Positions 33,247 through 44,515 of a stretch of 64,000 bases of DNA are shown here, one piece after another. The stretch is from NCBI GenBank assembly GCA_036172015.1, contig JAVHSE010000002.1:1-64000 (forward strand), read 5' to 3'. The position numbers and the translations under genes were made by a program. The stretch is from UBA7396 sp036172015. GTDB lineage: Bacteria > Patescibacteriota > Gracilibacteria > BD1-5 > UBA6164. Position 1 is the stretch's first letter, and the number at the start of each line of letters is the position of its first letter. The notes under the pieces were generated by a model, which was not told the DNA's origin, did not search any database, and worked only from the letters and a program-made list of their open reading frames with translations.

Positions 33247-33459
33247 ATGGATACCATAAAAATTGAAATATCATCTGAATACAGAGAAACTATGGATTTT
33301 CTCAAACAAGTTTTAGCTGGAAAAAATGGAGAAATAATAAAAGAAGATAATGAACTCGTTGAAATAATGATTACTTGATTTATGTCTATGATTGAACAAG
33401 AAATGTGATGAGAAGACGAACATGTTCATGATGAAAATTGTCATCATAATCATGATTAA
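33247..33459 (+). CDS. Small protein with a His-rich C-terminal tail, 70 aa
   Basis: I start at ATG 33247 because the upstream 75 bases, though in frame with ATG 33172, look like promoter sequence (AT-rich, TATAAA). The product MDTIKIEISSEYRETMDF continues as a charged alpha/beta domain and ends EHVHDENCHHNHD, with five His and one Cys in the last 12 residues. This tail could bind Zn, Ni or Cu. It lies three bases before rnhB, so it is probably co-transcribed with it. Family unknown. Confidence 0.6.
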
Positions 33460-33461
33460 AA

Positions 33462-34085
33462 ATGTATAAGATTTGAATTGATGAAGCTGGAAGATGATCT
33501 TGGCTTTGACCCGTTGTAGCTTGTAGTCTGACTTTTGATGGCGAAAATATGCCTAAAAAAAGTTTTTTAAGTGAAATACATGATTCAAAGAAACTCACCA
33601 TAAAAAAGAGAGAAAAACTTTTTACAGAACTCGTAAGACTCTCAAATATTGAAAAACCACAAGTTTATTTTTGAGTTTGAGTGGTTGATAATTATGTGAT
33701 TGATGATATAAATATTCGACAAGCAAATAAAGAAGCTATGAGAAGAAGTTTAGTAGAGATACTCAGAAAAATAGACAATAAAAAAATATCCTCTGTTTTG
33801 ATTGATGGAAACGATAATTATATATTTGATGAACTTCATAAAAATCCTCATTATATTATAGCTTGAGATGCAAAAGTTTTAGAAATAAGTGCAGCATCGA
33901 TTATAGCAAAAGTTTTTAGAGATAAACTTACCTGTGTATATTGACTTTTATATCCAGATTTATGAATAGAAAATCATAAATGATACGGAACGAAACAACA
34001 TATGAATTATTTGAGTAATATATCAAAAATTACTGGAATCCATAGAATGAGTTATAAACCAATTCAAAAAATTTTAACTTCTTAA
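33462..34085 (+). CDS. rnhB: Ribonuclease HII, 207 aa
   Basis: Removes RNA from RNA-DNA hybrids and single ribonucleotides from DNA. The family signature IGIDEAGRGSWLGPVV carries the first metal-binding Asp7-Glu8; later motifs are HDSKKLTIKKRE, VLIDGND (third acidic) and AGDAKVLEISAASIIAKVFRD (fourth). The Gly of AGRG and AGD is TGA. Length is typical (about 200 aa). It is first in a plus-strand series with the small genes around it. Confidence 0.95.
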
Positions 34086-34094
34086 TTTTAAACT

Positions 34095-34637
34095 ATGAAA
34101 AAAGTATTTGATTTTATCTTTTCACATGAGAAAGAAAAAACAAAAAAAGAGAAAGAAAAAATAAAAAACACAGAAATTGAATCGATAGAATTTCAAAAAA
34201 AACAAAAAATAATCAGAGAAAAAATACAATCAAAAGAGCAACTCGATAATCTCAAAGACCTAGTCTCAGCTGGAATTATTTATCCGCAAGCTATCGAAAA
34301 TATACTTTCTGGAGAATCGGTATGATTAGACGAAATGAAAAAAATTTTAGATAAAATTGATGAGATAGATAAAATCGATATTGATAATAAAGTTATACCT
34401 AAAGAACTAAAGTTTACCAGTCAAGAATATATAGATGCTTTCAAAAGTCCAGAAAAAAAAGAAATGCTCCTCTCTAAAATTAATCAATGACTGGAATATA
34501 TTTACCAAACTATTTGATGAACAAATTTAACTTTTTCTCTTTTCTCTTTTTTATCCTATAATCTCTATTTATCAAAAGAAGTTGAACTCGTTCAATGAAA
34601 TTTAATAGATATAAAAAATAATATTCTTACTCATTAA
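34095..34637 (+). CDS. Charged cytoplasmic hypothetical protein, 180 aa
   Basis: ATG 34095 lies nine bases after rnhB. The N-terminal half is very Lys/Glu-rich (HEKEKTKKEKEKIKNTEIE) and predicted coiled coil. The C-terminal half has KFTSQEYIDAFKSPEKKEML and a more hydrophobic patch FSLFSFLSYNLYLSKE. No signal peptide or catalytic motif. Five TGA glycines keep the frame. Not recognised; likely part of the same transcript as the DMT transporter. Confidence 0.65.
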
Positions 34638-34646
34638 TTTATCATT

Positions 34647-35516
34647 ATGAATATATTCATTGCTGTTATTTCAACTATTTTTTGATCATTATCAGATATT
34701 TTTTTTAAAAAAGCTTTACAATATAAAATAAATCTTTGGAATAATGACTTTTTATGACAAGTTATTCCATTTTTATTTTTAATGGTGTATTTTTTTGTTT
34801 GATTGGATAAAAATTGAAATTGGGATATAAAAGTTATATTCTCTATATTGCTTACTTTTATTATATACACCTTATGAGTATATTTAAGATCACAAATATT
34901 TAAAGTAGAAAAAATTACTTATTTATTACCTTACAGTAATTTAGGAAAAATATTTACTATAATATTTTCATTTTTTCTTTTTTGAGATATATCAATAATT
35001 ACTTTTTTTATTATTCTCTTTACCGTATTTTTTATTGGTTTATTGACTATAGATAGAAAAAATCTTACTTTTTCAAAACATATTTTAATATTTTCTTTTT
35101 CTCAATTATTGTATGCTATTTGAAATATTATGACTGGATATATTTTATTGGAAGGAGTAAAATGAGGATTATGAGTAGATGGATTTTCATTTATAACTTA
35201 TTATTTATGTATAGGAACAATAGCTTTATTGATCCCATTTTTATTATTTCGTTGGTTTCAAGAATTGAAAGGAATTGGTAAAGGTTTTTATCTCATTAGA
35301 GGAACAGGTTGAATCTTATGATGGGCTTCTTGGTATTTATCAATAGTAGTTATTTCTCATTTGGGATTATCGGTATCAATCTTATTATCATTTATTGGTA
35401 TGTTTACCACTCTTTTATTTTCATTTTTTATACTCAAAGAAAGATCAGAAAGAAAAGATATATTTTTGACAATTTCGGTATTAATATTAATATCTCTTTG
35501 ATTTTATTTAAAATAA
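34647..35516 (+). CDS. EamA/DMT-family transporter, 289 aa
   Basis: Ten hydrophobic helices in two halves, the drug/metabolite transporter layout. Helix 1 carries AVISTIFGSLSDIFFKKA, the EamA-type start, and the last helices contain GLSVSILLSFIGMFTTLLFS and FFILKERSERKD, the family's typical end. Cytosolic loops are short and basic. Substrate cannot be told. It starts nine bases after the previous gene and ends four bases before the next. Confidence 0.8.
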
Positions 35517-35520
35517 AAAT

Positions 35521-36219
35521 ATGAAAAAAATAAATAAAAATACCATTACAAATATACCAAATACTCCTTTTTTTGATAACACTTTTTTATTTTCTTATTT
35601 AGAAATTGATTTTTCACATCAAAATGTAGAAGTTGTTTTTATGTCTGATGTATTAAAACAAAAAGAAAATAGTGAACTTTTAAAAAATATAGGTGATAAA
35701 TATGCTATGTTTGCCAATGTTTATAGTGAAGAATCAGAATTTGAAATATTTAAAAATCTCTTTGAAACAGCTCTTAAAAATAATAAAAAGATTCATATTA
35801 TCTGAATTACTTTAGAAAGTGAAATAGAAATGCTCGAAAATTATTATATGCAACTCTGATTTCTGCGAGAAGATATCAATTGTTTTCAGGTTGATTTTTC
35901 AAAACCACTTATTACGGTAAGTGTAAATATAGAAAATCTCATGTGGAGATGAAGTGATTATAAAAGAGAATGAAAAAAAATATTTTTCATTCCTCCTATT
36001 CGAGAAGCTGGTCTTACAAAAGCAATGTTTAAGTGAATTAATAGATGAGTCATAGCTTGAATTTATATACAAAAATTGAATAGTGATACTATAGATTTTT
36101 TAAAAAAATGTATCTGTGAAGAACATATATTATCTTTCACTATGTGAAAAGTTTTATATTTCAATATGATTGAAACTTGATTTAATGGAAAAAATATTAA
36201 TATAGAAATACAATACTAA
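35521..36219 (+). CDS. Hypothetical protein, 232 aa
   Basis: ATG 35521 to TAA 36217-36219. No signal or TM. The middle part reads NIENLMWRGSDYKREGKKIFF, then IPPIREAGLTKAMFKG, and the N-terminal part is a mixed alpha/beta domain. The C-terminal segment ends FNMIETGFNGKNINIEIQY. It lacks familiar catalytic motifs. It sits between the transporter and the YebC-family gene. I do not recognise it. Confidence 0.65.
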
Positions 36220-36255
36220 AAATTGTTTTTACTTTATAATTTATATATAAAAAAT

Positions 36256-37026
36256 ATGTGAAGATGACCTGTAATTGAAAAGAAAAAAAATCAATCAAAT
36301 GCACTCAGACAAAAAGCATTTTCTATTCATGCGAAACTTATATCAGTAGCTGCATCAAAATGATGAGATCCAGACAAAAATCCAAGTTTATATGATGCTA
36401 TTGAAAAAGCGAGAAAAGATAATGTTCCAAATGATAATATCACCAGAGCTATTAAAAAATGAACTGGAGAAGATAAAGATGCTATGGAAATTAATCAAAT
36501 CATATATGAATGATATGGTCCAAGTTGAGTAGCACTTATTGTCAGTACTTTAACTGACAATAAAAATAGAACAGCAAAAAATATGAGACATATTTTTTCA
36601 AGATATGGATGAAATATGTGAGAGTCAGGAAGTGTAAGTTTTACATTTGAAAGAAAATGAATTTTAGCTATTGATTTAGAAAATTATAAATCTTCTCTTT
36701 TAGAAGAACTTGTTTTTGAAACGGATGTAGAAGATTTTTTTGAAGAAGAGGGAATGTTTAAAATTCTTACTTCTTTAGAAAGTTTTATAGAAGTGAAAAA
36801 GTTTTTTGTTTCAAAAAATATAAATTTTGAATTTGCCGATATAGATTATATTCCTTTATCTATAAACGAAGTAGAGGATTTTGATACCGCATTAAAATTA
36901 ACAAAAATGCTCGAATCTTTTCATGAAGATGAAGATGTAGAAAAAATATCAAGCAATATGAATATTTCAGAAAAATTACAAACAGAAGTAAATGAATTTA
37001 TAGAAAAAAATACTTTCAGAACATAA
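36256..37026 (+). CDS. yebC: YebC/PmpR-family transcriptional regulator or translation factor, 256 aa
   Basis: YebC-family proteins bind DNA and, in recent work on other bacteria, help ribosomes pass difficult proline stretches. The N-terminal HSIHAKLISVAA region, the block ARKDNVPNDNITRAIKKGTG and the motif IYEGYGPSGVALIV are characteristic. GNMGESGSVSFTFERKG starts the third domain. The usual start AGHSKW is replaced by GRGPVIEKKKNQ, which is the only notable divergence. Length matches (about 245 aa). Confidence 0.92.
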
Positions 37027-37030
37027 AATA

Positions 37031-38122
37031 ATGAAAAAAATAATCATACTCCACGATACTTTTTTATATAAATGAGGTTGAGAAAGACTCATAATGATGA
37101 TGGCAAAAGCATTACAATGAGATATTGCTTCTTGATTTTTTTCTCTGTGAAGTTTTGATTTAAGAAAGGAATGATTTGAGTGAAAAATGATTGCTCTCAC
37201 AGATGAAATATTTACCAGATGATTTCGTCATTTAAAGCTTAAATATGCATTTTTATTCAAAACAAAATTTTTACATGAGTATGAAAATGTCATTTTTTCA
37301 TGAGATAGTATTAGTGCCGTAAGAAACTGTTGAAAAAATACTAAAAAAATTTATTATTGTCATACTCCTCCAAGATATATTTACGATCTCCATGAATTAT
37401 ACTTGAAAAAAGTTCATTTTTTATTGAGACCATTTTTTATACTTTTTTGTTTTATTTTTAAAAAAATGTATGAACAAGATATAAAAAAAATGGACCTTAT
37501 ACTTACTAATTCTCAAAATACTCAACAAAGAATTCAAAAATTTTTATGAGTTGATTCTCTTATTTTATACCCACCTGTTGATACCAATGAATTCAAATTT
37601 ATTTCTCAAAAAGATTATTATTTATCTTTTGCGAGATTGAGTGATGCAAAAAGAGTAGATAAAATAGTTCAAGCTTTTCAACAATTAGAAGATAAAAAAT
37701 TGATTATAATTTATTGAGAAAATGACCCCCAAAAACAAAAAATATTTCAGTTAGCTCAGTGACATAAAAATATAGAATTTATCACTCTGCCTTGAAATAT
37801 TTGATTTACTGATTATGTTGGAAATTGTATAGCAACCATATACATTCCTATTGATGAAGATTTCTGAATGAGTCCAGTAGAAAGTATGGCAGCTGGAAAA
37901 CCAGTGATTTGAGTCAATGATGGAGGACTCAAAGAAACCATACAAGATGGAAAAACTGGATTTCTTATTGCGAGAGAGGCTCATATAAAAGATGTGATTG
38001 ATGCTATTCAAAAATTAGATAAAAACACAGCTCTTTGAATGAAAGAAAATTGTGAACAAAGAGCAAAAGAATTTGCTTTAGAAAAATTTAAAACACAATT
38101 ACAAACTTATATAAACGAGTAA
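37031..38122 (+). CDS. GT4-family glycosyltransferase, 363 aa
   Basis: GT-B fold transferase of the GT4 (former family 1/4) type, likely acting on cell-surface polysaccharide or lipid. N-terminal Gly-rich loop LYKGGGERLIMMMAKAL (all three glycines partly TGA), acceptor-side motif YYCHTPPRYIYD, donor-binding motif YLSFARLSDAKRVDKIVQAF and the EX7E element EDFGMSPVESMAAGKPVIG, followed by GGLKETIQDGKTGFL. It begins four bases after the YebC gene. Confidence 0.9.
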
Positions 38123-38169
38123 ACCTATGTTTATAAAAAATATTATTTTATCAATTATCTTTGATATAT

Positions 38170-38538
38170 ATGACAAAAAAAATATTACTTTTCATCGTTA
38201 TTTTTATATTTTTACTGAGTGTTATTACTTTGTTTTTAATACTGAATTATTTAGACCCCTACCGAGATGAACTTATTTCATTATTTACTTTATGAACTTC
38301 TTTTGTATTATGTGTCACTTCTTTTTTAACTATGGTATTATATATATTTAAAAAAGTATACTACAGATGAGAGGTGTTTTTATCACATATTTTTTCGAGT
38401 TTAAGACAATGATTTTTAGTGAGTATATTTTTAGTATGATGAGTAGTCTTTAAAATTATTTGAGTATTTACTCTTTCTACGATATTTTTACTCTTTATTA
38501 TACTTTCTTTTTTTGAATTAATGTTTGAAAATTTATAA
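38170..38538 (+). CDS. Multi-span membrane protein, 122 aa
   Basis: ATG 38170 to TAA 38536-38538; an overlapping out-of-frame ATG at 38128 gives no long frame. The product has about four TM segments (KILLFIVIFIFLLSVIT; LISLFTLGTSFVLCVT; FLVSIFLVGGVVFKI; TIFLLFIILSFFEL) with a basic loop FKKVYYRGE between them. Family unknown. It precedes the copper ATPase but probably has no link with it, as a promoter-like region lies between. Confidence 0.65.
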
Positions 38539-38573
38539 AAAGATTTGCAATTTGTAAAAAATATAATATCCTA

Positions 38574-38584
38574 TACCTGTGGTA
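38574..38584. promoter_or_regulatory. Candidate copper-responsive operator upstream of the P-type ATPase
   Basis: TACC-TGT-GGTA is an inverted repeat, embedded in ATACCTGTGGTAAT, 33 bases before the ATPase start. A related site lies before the next copper gene (42047-42059). CsoR-type copper repressors bind operators with similar TACC/GGTA halves, but no csoR gene is in the window. Confidence 0.4.
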
Positions 38585-38616
38585 ATGGTTATTATATTTT
38601 TTAATCCAATATTATT

Positions 38617-41600
38617 ATGAATAATTTAAAAATTAGTTTACCAAGTATACATTGTGAATCTTGCATAAAAGTTATTGATATGACCTTAAAAGATCTTTCT
38701 TGAATTAGAGAAAAACAATTTGATTTAGATAAAAAAGAAGTATATATAAAGTATGACAAACATATAACTAAAGGACAAAAAATAGTTTCTGCTATTAAAG
38801 ATGAAGCATGATATGATGCTATAGTAATAGTCGATGAAGAAGAAAAAGATGAAAATAGTGATGATGATGAAGATGTATCCAAAATAGAAACAATTTCTCC
38901 AAAAGTCATTGAGAATACACCACTTCTATCTTCACTTGAAAAAATTGAAAGTGGAAATAAAATTGCCATTTTAAATATCGAATGAATGCATTGTACGAGT
39001 TGTGCATGATTGATTGAAAAATCATTAAAAAAAGTTGTCTGAGTAGATGATGTACATGTTAATTTTGCATCAGAAAAAGCAAGAATTAAATTTGATATCA
39101 ATAAAGTAAAAATAGTAGAACTTGAAAAAGTAGTTCTAGATGCCTGATATAAAGCAAATATTCAAACAAAAGATACCAATCAATGAGATAAAAGAAAACA
39201 TGAAATACAATATTGGCTGAATAAAATTATTTGAGGAGTGGTTTTATCTCTTCCAATGGGAATATTTATGTTTTATGATTTTATCCCAAGATTGCCATTT
39301 GAAAAAATAATTATGCCTTATATGGGTTTTATTTCACTCATACTCACAACCCCAGTCTTATTTATATTTTGAAAAGATTTTTTTTCATGAGCTTGGTCAG
39401 CTCTAAAAATGAAAACATTTAATATGTATTCTTTAATTTCTATCTGAACTTTAACAGCATATATTTATAGTTTATATAGTTATTGGAATTATATACATGA
39501 AACTGGAACTATGTTTGGTTTAAATGGAATGAAAATACCAAACATTTATTTTGAAGTGGCTGCATTTCTCGTAACCTTTGTATCAATCTGAAAATATTTA
39601 GAAGCAAAAGCAAAATGAAAAACTTCAGAAGCTATTGAAAAACTTATGTGACTGGCACCAAAAACTGCGAGAGTTAAAAAATGAAATAATACTTTAGATA
39701 TACCAATAGAAGAAGTAATGAATTGAGATATAATTATCATAAGACCTTGAGATAAAATCCCAGTTGACTGAGAAATTATTTCAGGATATTCAAGTATAGA
39801 TGAATCAATGTTGACTTGAGAAAGTATTCCTGTTGAAAAAAAACAAGGCTCAAAAGTATTTACTTGAACTATAAATAAATTATGAAGTTTTGAATTTAAA
39901 GCAACAAAAGTATGAGAAGAAACAGCTTTATCTCAAATAATAAAACTGATTGAAGAAGCTCAATGATCAAAAGCTCCCATACAATGATTTGCTGACAAGA
40001 TTTCTGCAGTTTTTGTGCCAACTGTAATTATAATTGCAATAATAACATTTTTATCATGGTATTTTCTTTGAGAAGCAACATTTGCTACTTCTTTACTCTA
40101 TTTCTCTGCTGTAATAGTGATAGCTTGTCCATGTGCTTTATGATTAGCAACTCCAACAGCAATAATGGTTTGAACATGAAAATGAGCTCAAAATTGAATA
40201 TTAATAAAATGATGAGAACCTCTTGAAATTGCTGGTAAAGTTAATGCAATTATTTTCGATAAAACATGAACAATTACTGAATGAAAACCAAAAGTTACAA
40301 ATATAATAAGTCTTTGAAATTACAGTGAATCTGAAATATTAGCATTATCAACTTCTCTTGAAAAAAAATCAGAGCATCCACTTGCTGAAGCTATAGTGAA
40401 TCATGGTCAAGATTTATGATCTATAAATTATAATGTTGAAAATTTTACAGCTGTTCCTGGTGCTTGAGTTACATGATCAATAAATTGACAAAAATATCTT
40501 TTATGAACAAGAAAACTTATGAAAGATAATAATATAGATATGAATATAAATAGCTATATCGAAAATCTAGAGTGTGAATGAAAAACTGTTATGATGCTTG
40601 CAAATACTACTATGATTATATGACTTATAGCTGTAGCTGACACCGTAAAACAAACATCCGTGGAAGCTATAGAAAGATTAAAGAAAATGTGAATAAAGGT
40701 ATTTATGATTACCTGAGATAATAAAAAAACAGCAAATGCAATTGCCGATATTGTTAAAATTGATAATGTTCTTGCAGAAGTTTTACCTGAAAATAAAGCA
40801 TCTGAAGTAAAAAAATTACAATGAGAATGATATGTGGTAGCTATGGTTGGAGATGGAATTAATGATTCTCCAGCACTTGCTCAAGCTGATTTATGAATAG
40901 CAATGTGAAGCTGAGCTGATGTAGCGATGGAATCTGGATCAATGATTATAATGAAAAATGATTTGAATGATGTTATTACAGCTATTAAATTAAGTAAGGA
41001 AACCTATGGAAAGATTAAAGAAAATATGTTTTTTGCACTCTTTTATAATATACTTTGAATTCCCGTTGCTGCTTGAGTTTTTGCAAGTTTTTGATTCATT
41101 TTAAAACCTGAGCTTGCAGGTCTTGCTATGGCAATGTCTTCTGTATCAGTCGTTATTAATTCACTTCTTTTAAAGAATTTTCACCCAAAAAAGATAAATA
41201 TTCTTTCAAAATGAGCACCAATAATCATGACAATATTATTTCTATTTGTGTTCTGGGAATTTTCTCAAGTTCCATCTTGAGTTTCCATTACCCAGGCATA
41301 TACTTCTACCAATCCATGACTTTTAAGTGATATAAATGATTATATAGCTCGTAGTCAAGTAAAAATTGGTTTTGATCAAGCCAATTTCCCTAAAATTATG
41401 ATTGATTCTCAAACTCTTCCAAAAAATATAAAAATAAAAATATGAAAAATGGATTTTGAAAATAATGGAGTAGTTTTAGGTTTTAACGAAGCTTCGATGA
41501 TGATAAAAGAATGACTCATAGATTGAGTATGAGCAGAATTAAAAAATTTTTTCTGAGCTCCTCACATAAGAATTACTTGAATTTTAGCGCCCACTCATAC

Positions 41601-42000
41601 ACTCCTTGATGATCTTCATATAATGAATCCATCTACGTTTTTGAGTATACAACTGACGAATGATTTACTTATACTTCAATCACCTCTTGGAAGTTTGGAT
41701 TATTATTACCTTTATAATGCATCAAATATTCCTTATCAATATGCCTCTCTTATCAATCCTAAAAAAACTGAATTTATTATCGATAATAAATCATATTTAG
41801 CTGCTTATGTATGATATACTGATGCTGTTGAAATGGTAGAAGAAAAAGAATTTTCAAAAATTCATGATACTCTTGAAAATGAAAATGGAAGTAATCTTAT
41901 CATTATGTGATTACCAAAAAAAACCTACACTATGCTAGATATGATGCATTTTGTACCACAAAAATTTAGAGATAATTATTTCAATAGTTTAAGAAAGTAA
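38617..42000 (+). CDS. copA: Copper-type P1B ATPase with two HMA domains and a long C-terminal extension, 1127 aa
   Basis: Pumps Cu(I) (or another soft metal) out of the cytoplasm. HMA1 has CESC (Cys13-Cys16); HMA2 has GMHCTSC (Cys126-Cys129). An acidic linker DEEEKDENSDDDED separates them. The transmembrane CPC motif is Cys504-Pro-Cys506, the phosphorylation site DKTGT starts at Asp548 with its Gly encoded by TGA, and GDGIND is residues 745-750; TGES and the HP motif (SEHPLAEA) are present. The usual protein would end near residue 870. Here a further TM helix and about 240 residues follow, with no recognised domain. First gene of the copper cluster. Confidence 0.93.
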
Positions 42001-42046
42001 AAATGATCTATTTTAAAAATTGACTTTTTTATGAAAAAGAATAGCC

Positions 42047-42059
42047 TACCACATAGGTA
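42047..42059. promoter_or_regulatory. Second candidate copper operator
   Basis: TACC-ACATA-GGTA, within CCTACCACATAGGTATT, upstream of the small secreted protein gene. Read on the other strand it gives ATACCTATGTGGTAG, resembling the site before the ATPase with two extra central bases. Confidence 0.35.
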
Positions 42060-42082
42060 TTATTTCCAATATGCTATATAAA

Positions 42083-42484
42083 ATGAAAAAAATAAAAATT
42101 TACTTTACATTATTCTGTTTTCTTATTGTATCGCAGATTCAATTGATTCATGCAATAGATATGTGAGATATCTTTGTTCATGAAAATAAAATGATGTATA
42201 GTATCAATTATAATACTATTCATACTCCGTTATTTTGTGATTCTCATTCTTCAAAACAAACTCATAATGATTGTTCTCAAGATATAGTAATTGATAAATG
42301 AATTCTCCTCCAAAATAAGGTTGAATGAAAGAATAAAATAAAATTTTTATTCTCTTTTTATCCAAATAAAATTTATTTTGTAAATAAAATGGATATAAAT
42401 ATACCCAGTCATTCTTTTCCGTTTTTTATTTCGTCAAAATCAAATTATATAGAACTTATATGAATTGTAAAACATATAAACTAA
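42083..42484 (+). CDS. Small secreted protein in the copper cluster, 133 aa
   Basis: A clear signal peptide (residues 1-24: IYFTLFCFLIVSQIQLIHA). The mature part has scattered metal-ligand residues (DMGDIFVHENKMMYS, LFCDSHSSKQTHNDCSQD), two Cys and several His/Met, then a strand-rich C-terminal half. It lies between the P-type ATPase and the cupredoxin fusion gene. A periplasmic copper-binding role is plausible from context, not proven. Confidence 0.65.
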
Positions 42485-42584
42485 AAATATTATTTCAATA
42501 ATTTCGTTATTTATATCACCTCAATTATATACTTGGAAATTATTATAATTTTTAAAAAAATTTATATTTTAATAAAACAATACT

Positions 42585-44330
42585 ATGCAAAAAATAAACA
42601 TACATGTAACTGGAATGCATTGTCATTCTTGTGAAGTGATTATTGAAAAATCTTTAATAAAACTTTCAGGTGTTTCAAAAGTAATCGCAAAACAAAATAA
42701 ATGAACGATAGAAATATTTTTTGAATGACAAGAACCTGATTTACAAAAAATAGAAGAAATAATAAAACAAAATTGATATTCTTTATGAATAGGTGGGAAA
42801 ATCCCTTGGTTAAGTCATAATATCGATGATTATCTTCATATTTGAATCACATTACTTATTCTACTTATTATTTATTTAATCTTTCAATTATCAGGTATTT
42901 CCATATGAAATATTTGAGATATTACTACACCAACTTTATGAGTAGCATTTCTTGTATGACTTACTGCTTGAATATCAAGTTGTATGGCTCTTGTCTGATG
43001 ACTTATTCTTTGAATAAGTGCCAATTGGAATCAGTGAAAAGAAAATGATTCAAGATGGTCAAAATTTCAACCTCATCTATACTTTAATCTTGGAAGAGTG
43101 CTATGATTTTGATTTTTAGGATGATTACTTGGATTATTTGGATCTTTTATAAGTATGTCAAATATATTTTTATGATCTATGACTGTTTTTGTGTGAATAA
43201 TAATGTTATTATTAGGATTAAATCTCACTCATATTTCCCCTAAACTCTGAAATATTTCCATAACTTTACCTAAATTTTTATGAAAAAATATATGAAATAA
43301 TAATAGTTCATCTAAAAAATGAGCATTTATAACCGGAATATTATCTTTTTTCTTACCATGTTGATTTACACTTGCTATGCAAATGTATGCTATAAGTACA
43401 GGAAGTTTTTTCTTATGATCATTCATTCTTTGATTATTTGCACTTGGAACAGTTCCATGACTTATTTGAATCTGAGTACTCACTTCATTTTTAAAATGAG
43501 CTTGGGCAAAAAGATTTTTCACATTCACAGGAACCATAGTTTTATTGCTATGATTTTTTAATCTTACAAATTGATATAATTTACTCTCTTTATGAATACC
43601 ATCTTGAAATATAAATATAAAGCAAAATATTGATACATCAAATTTATGAAATCAGGAAATAAGAATGACTCAAGATGAGAATTGATATAGTCCAAACACT
43701 TTCAATATTCAACCAAATACAAAAATTAAATTGATAGTAACATCTACCAATCCCTATAGTTGTGCAAGTCAATTGATGATACCAAAGTTATGAATAACAA
43801 AATCACTACAACAATGAGAAAATACGATTGAATTCATTTCACCAGCTAGTTGAGAAATAAAATTTTCTTGTTCTATGTGAATGTATAACTGAAAATTTAT
43901 AATTGATGAAAAAACTTGAAATAATCCCAATGCAAATATTATTCCTCAAGCAATAAATAATAATCAATGATGATGAATAAAAGGATGTTGATGATGAGGT
44001 TGAGTAAATACACCTACAAAAAATATCACTTCAGAGAAAAATACCTCAGTTTGAGATTCAAAAATTCAAACTATTCATCTTACTTATACCTCTGTATGAT
44101 TATCTTCAAATATATCTATAAAAAAATGAACACAATACAAAATTATCATTGATGTGAAAGATACTATTTCTGGATGTATGGGTACTATTTATATTCCTTG
44201 ACTTGATGAAAATATTCAAAAATTAGAAGCTGGAACAGAAGTTATATTTAATATAACCCCTACTACTATTTGACAATTTCCATTCACTTGTGCTATGGGA
44301 GTTCCTCACTGATATATTAATGTGGAGTAA
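42585..44330 (+). CDS. HMA-SafE/TauE-like-cupredoxin-cupredoxin fusion protein, 581 aa
   Basis: Four modules in one frame. Residues 1-70 are an HMA metal-binding domain with GMHCHSC (Cys13, Cys16). A lone TM helix follows, then six TM helices of the sulfite exporter TauE/SafE-like family (about 115-340) with LTAGISSCMALVGGLILG and SFFLPCGFTLAMQMYA. Two cupredoxin-like domains follow: the first (about 355-450) ends KFSCSMGMYNG and the second (about 505-581) ends FTCAMGVPHG, with a Gly/Asn-rich linker encoded largely by TGA. It could collect, pass and oxidise or sequester copper in the envelope. Last gene of the copper cluster. Confidence 0.85.
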
Positions 44331-44400
44331 AAAATAGTAAAAAGTATTCCCCGATACTGATTTAACTTGATTTTAGAAAAAGAGATTATGCAATAAAGCA

Positions 44401-44437
44401 TATAAATAGGAATAATGAAAAGTTATTTCTATTTATA
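44401..44437. terminator. Likely bidirectional terminator between the copper cluster and obg
   Basis: TATAAATAGGAATAA (44401-44415) pairs with TTATTTCTATTTATA (44423-44437) with one G-U, loop of seven bases. The T tract is poor, so the terminator role is moderate. The rest of the 185-base gap 44331-44515 shows only a smaller AGTAT/ATACT hairpin. Confidence 0.45.
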
Positions 44438-44515
44438 TGAATAAAATAATACTATTCACAAAATAAATATAAATGAAACCAAAAATGAAACTCTTTTATA
44501 TTTTTGAAGTTAAAT

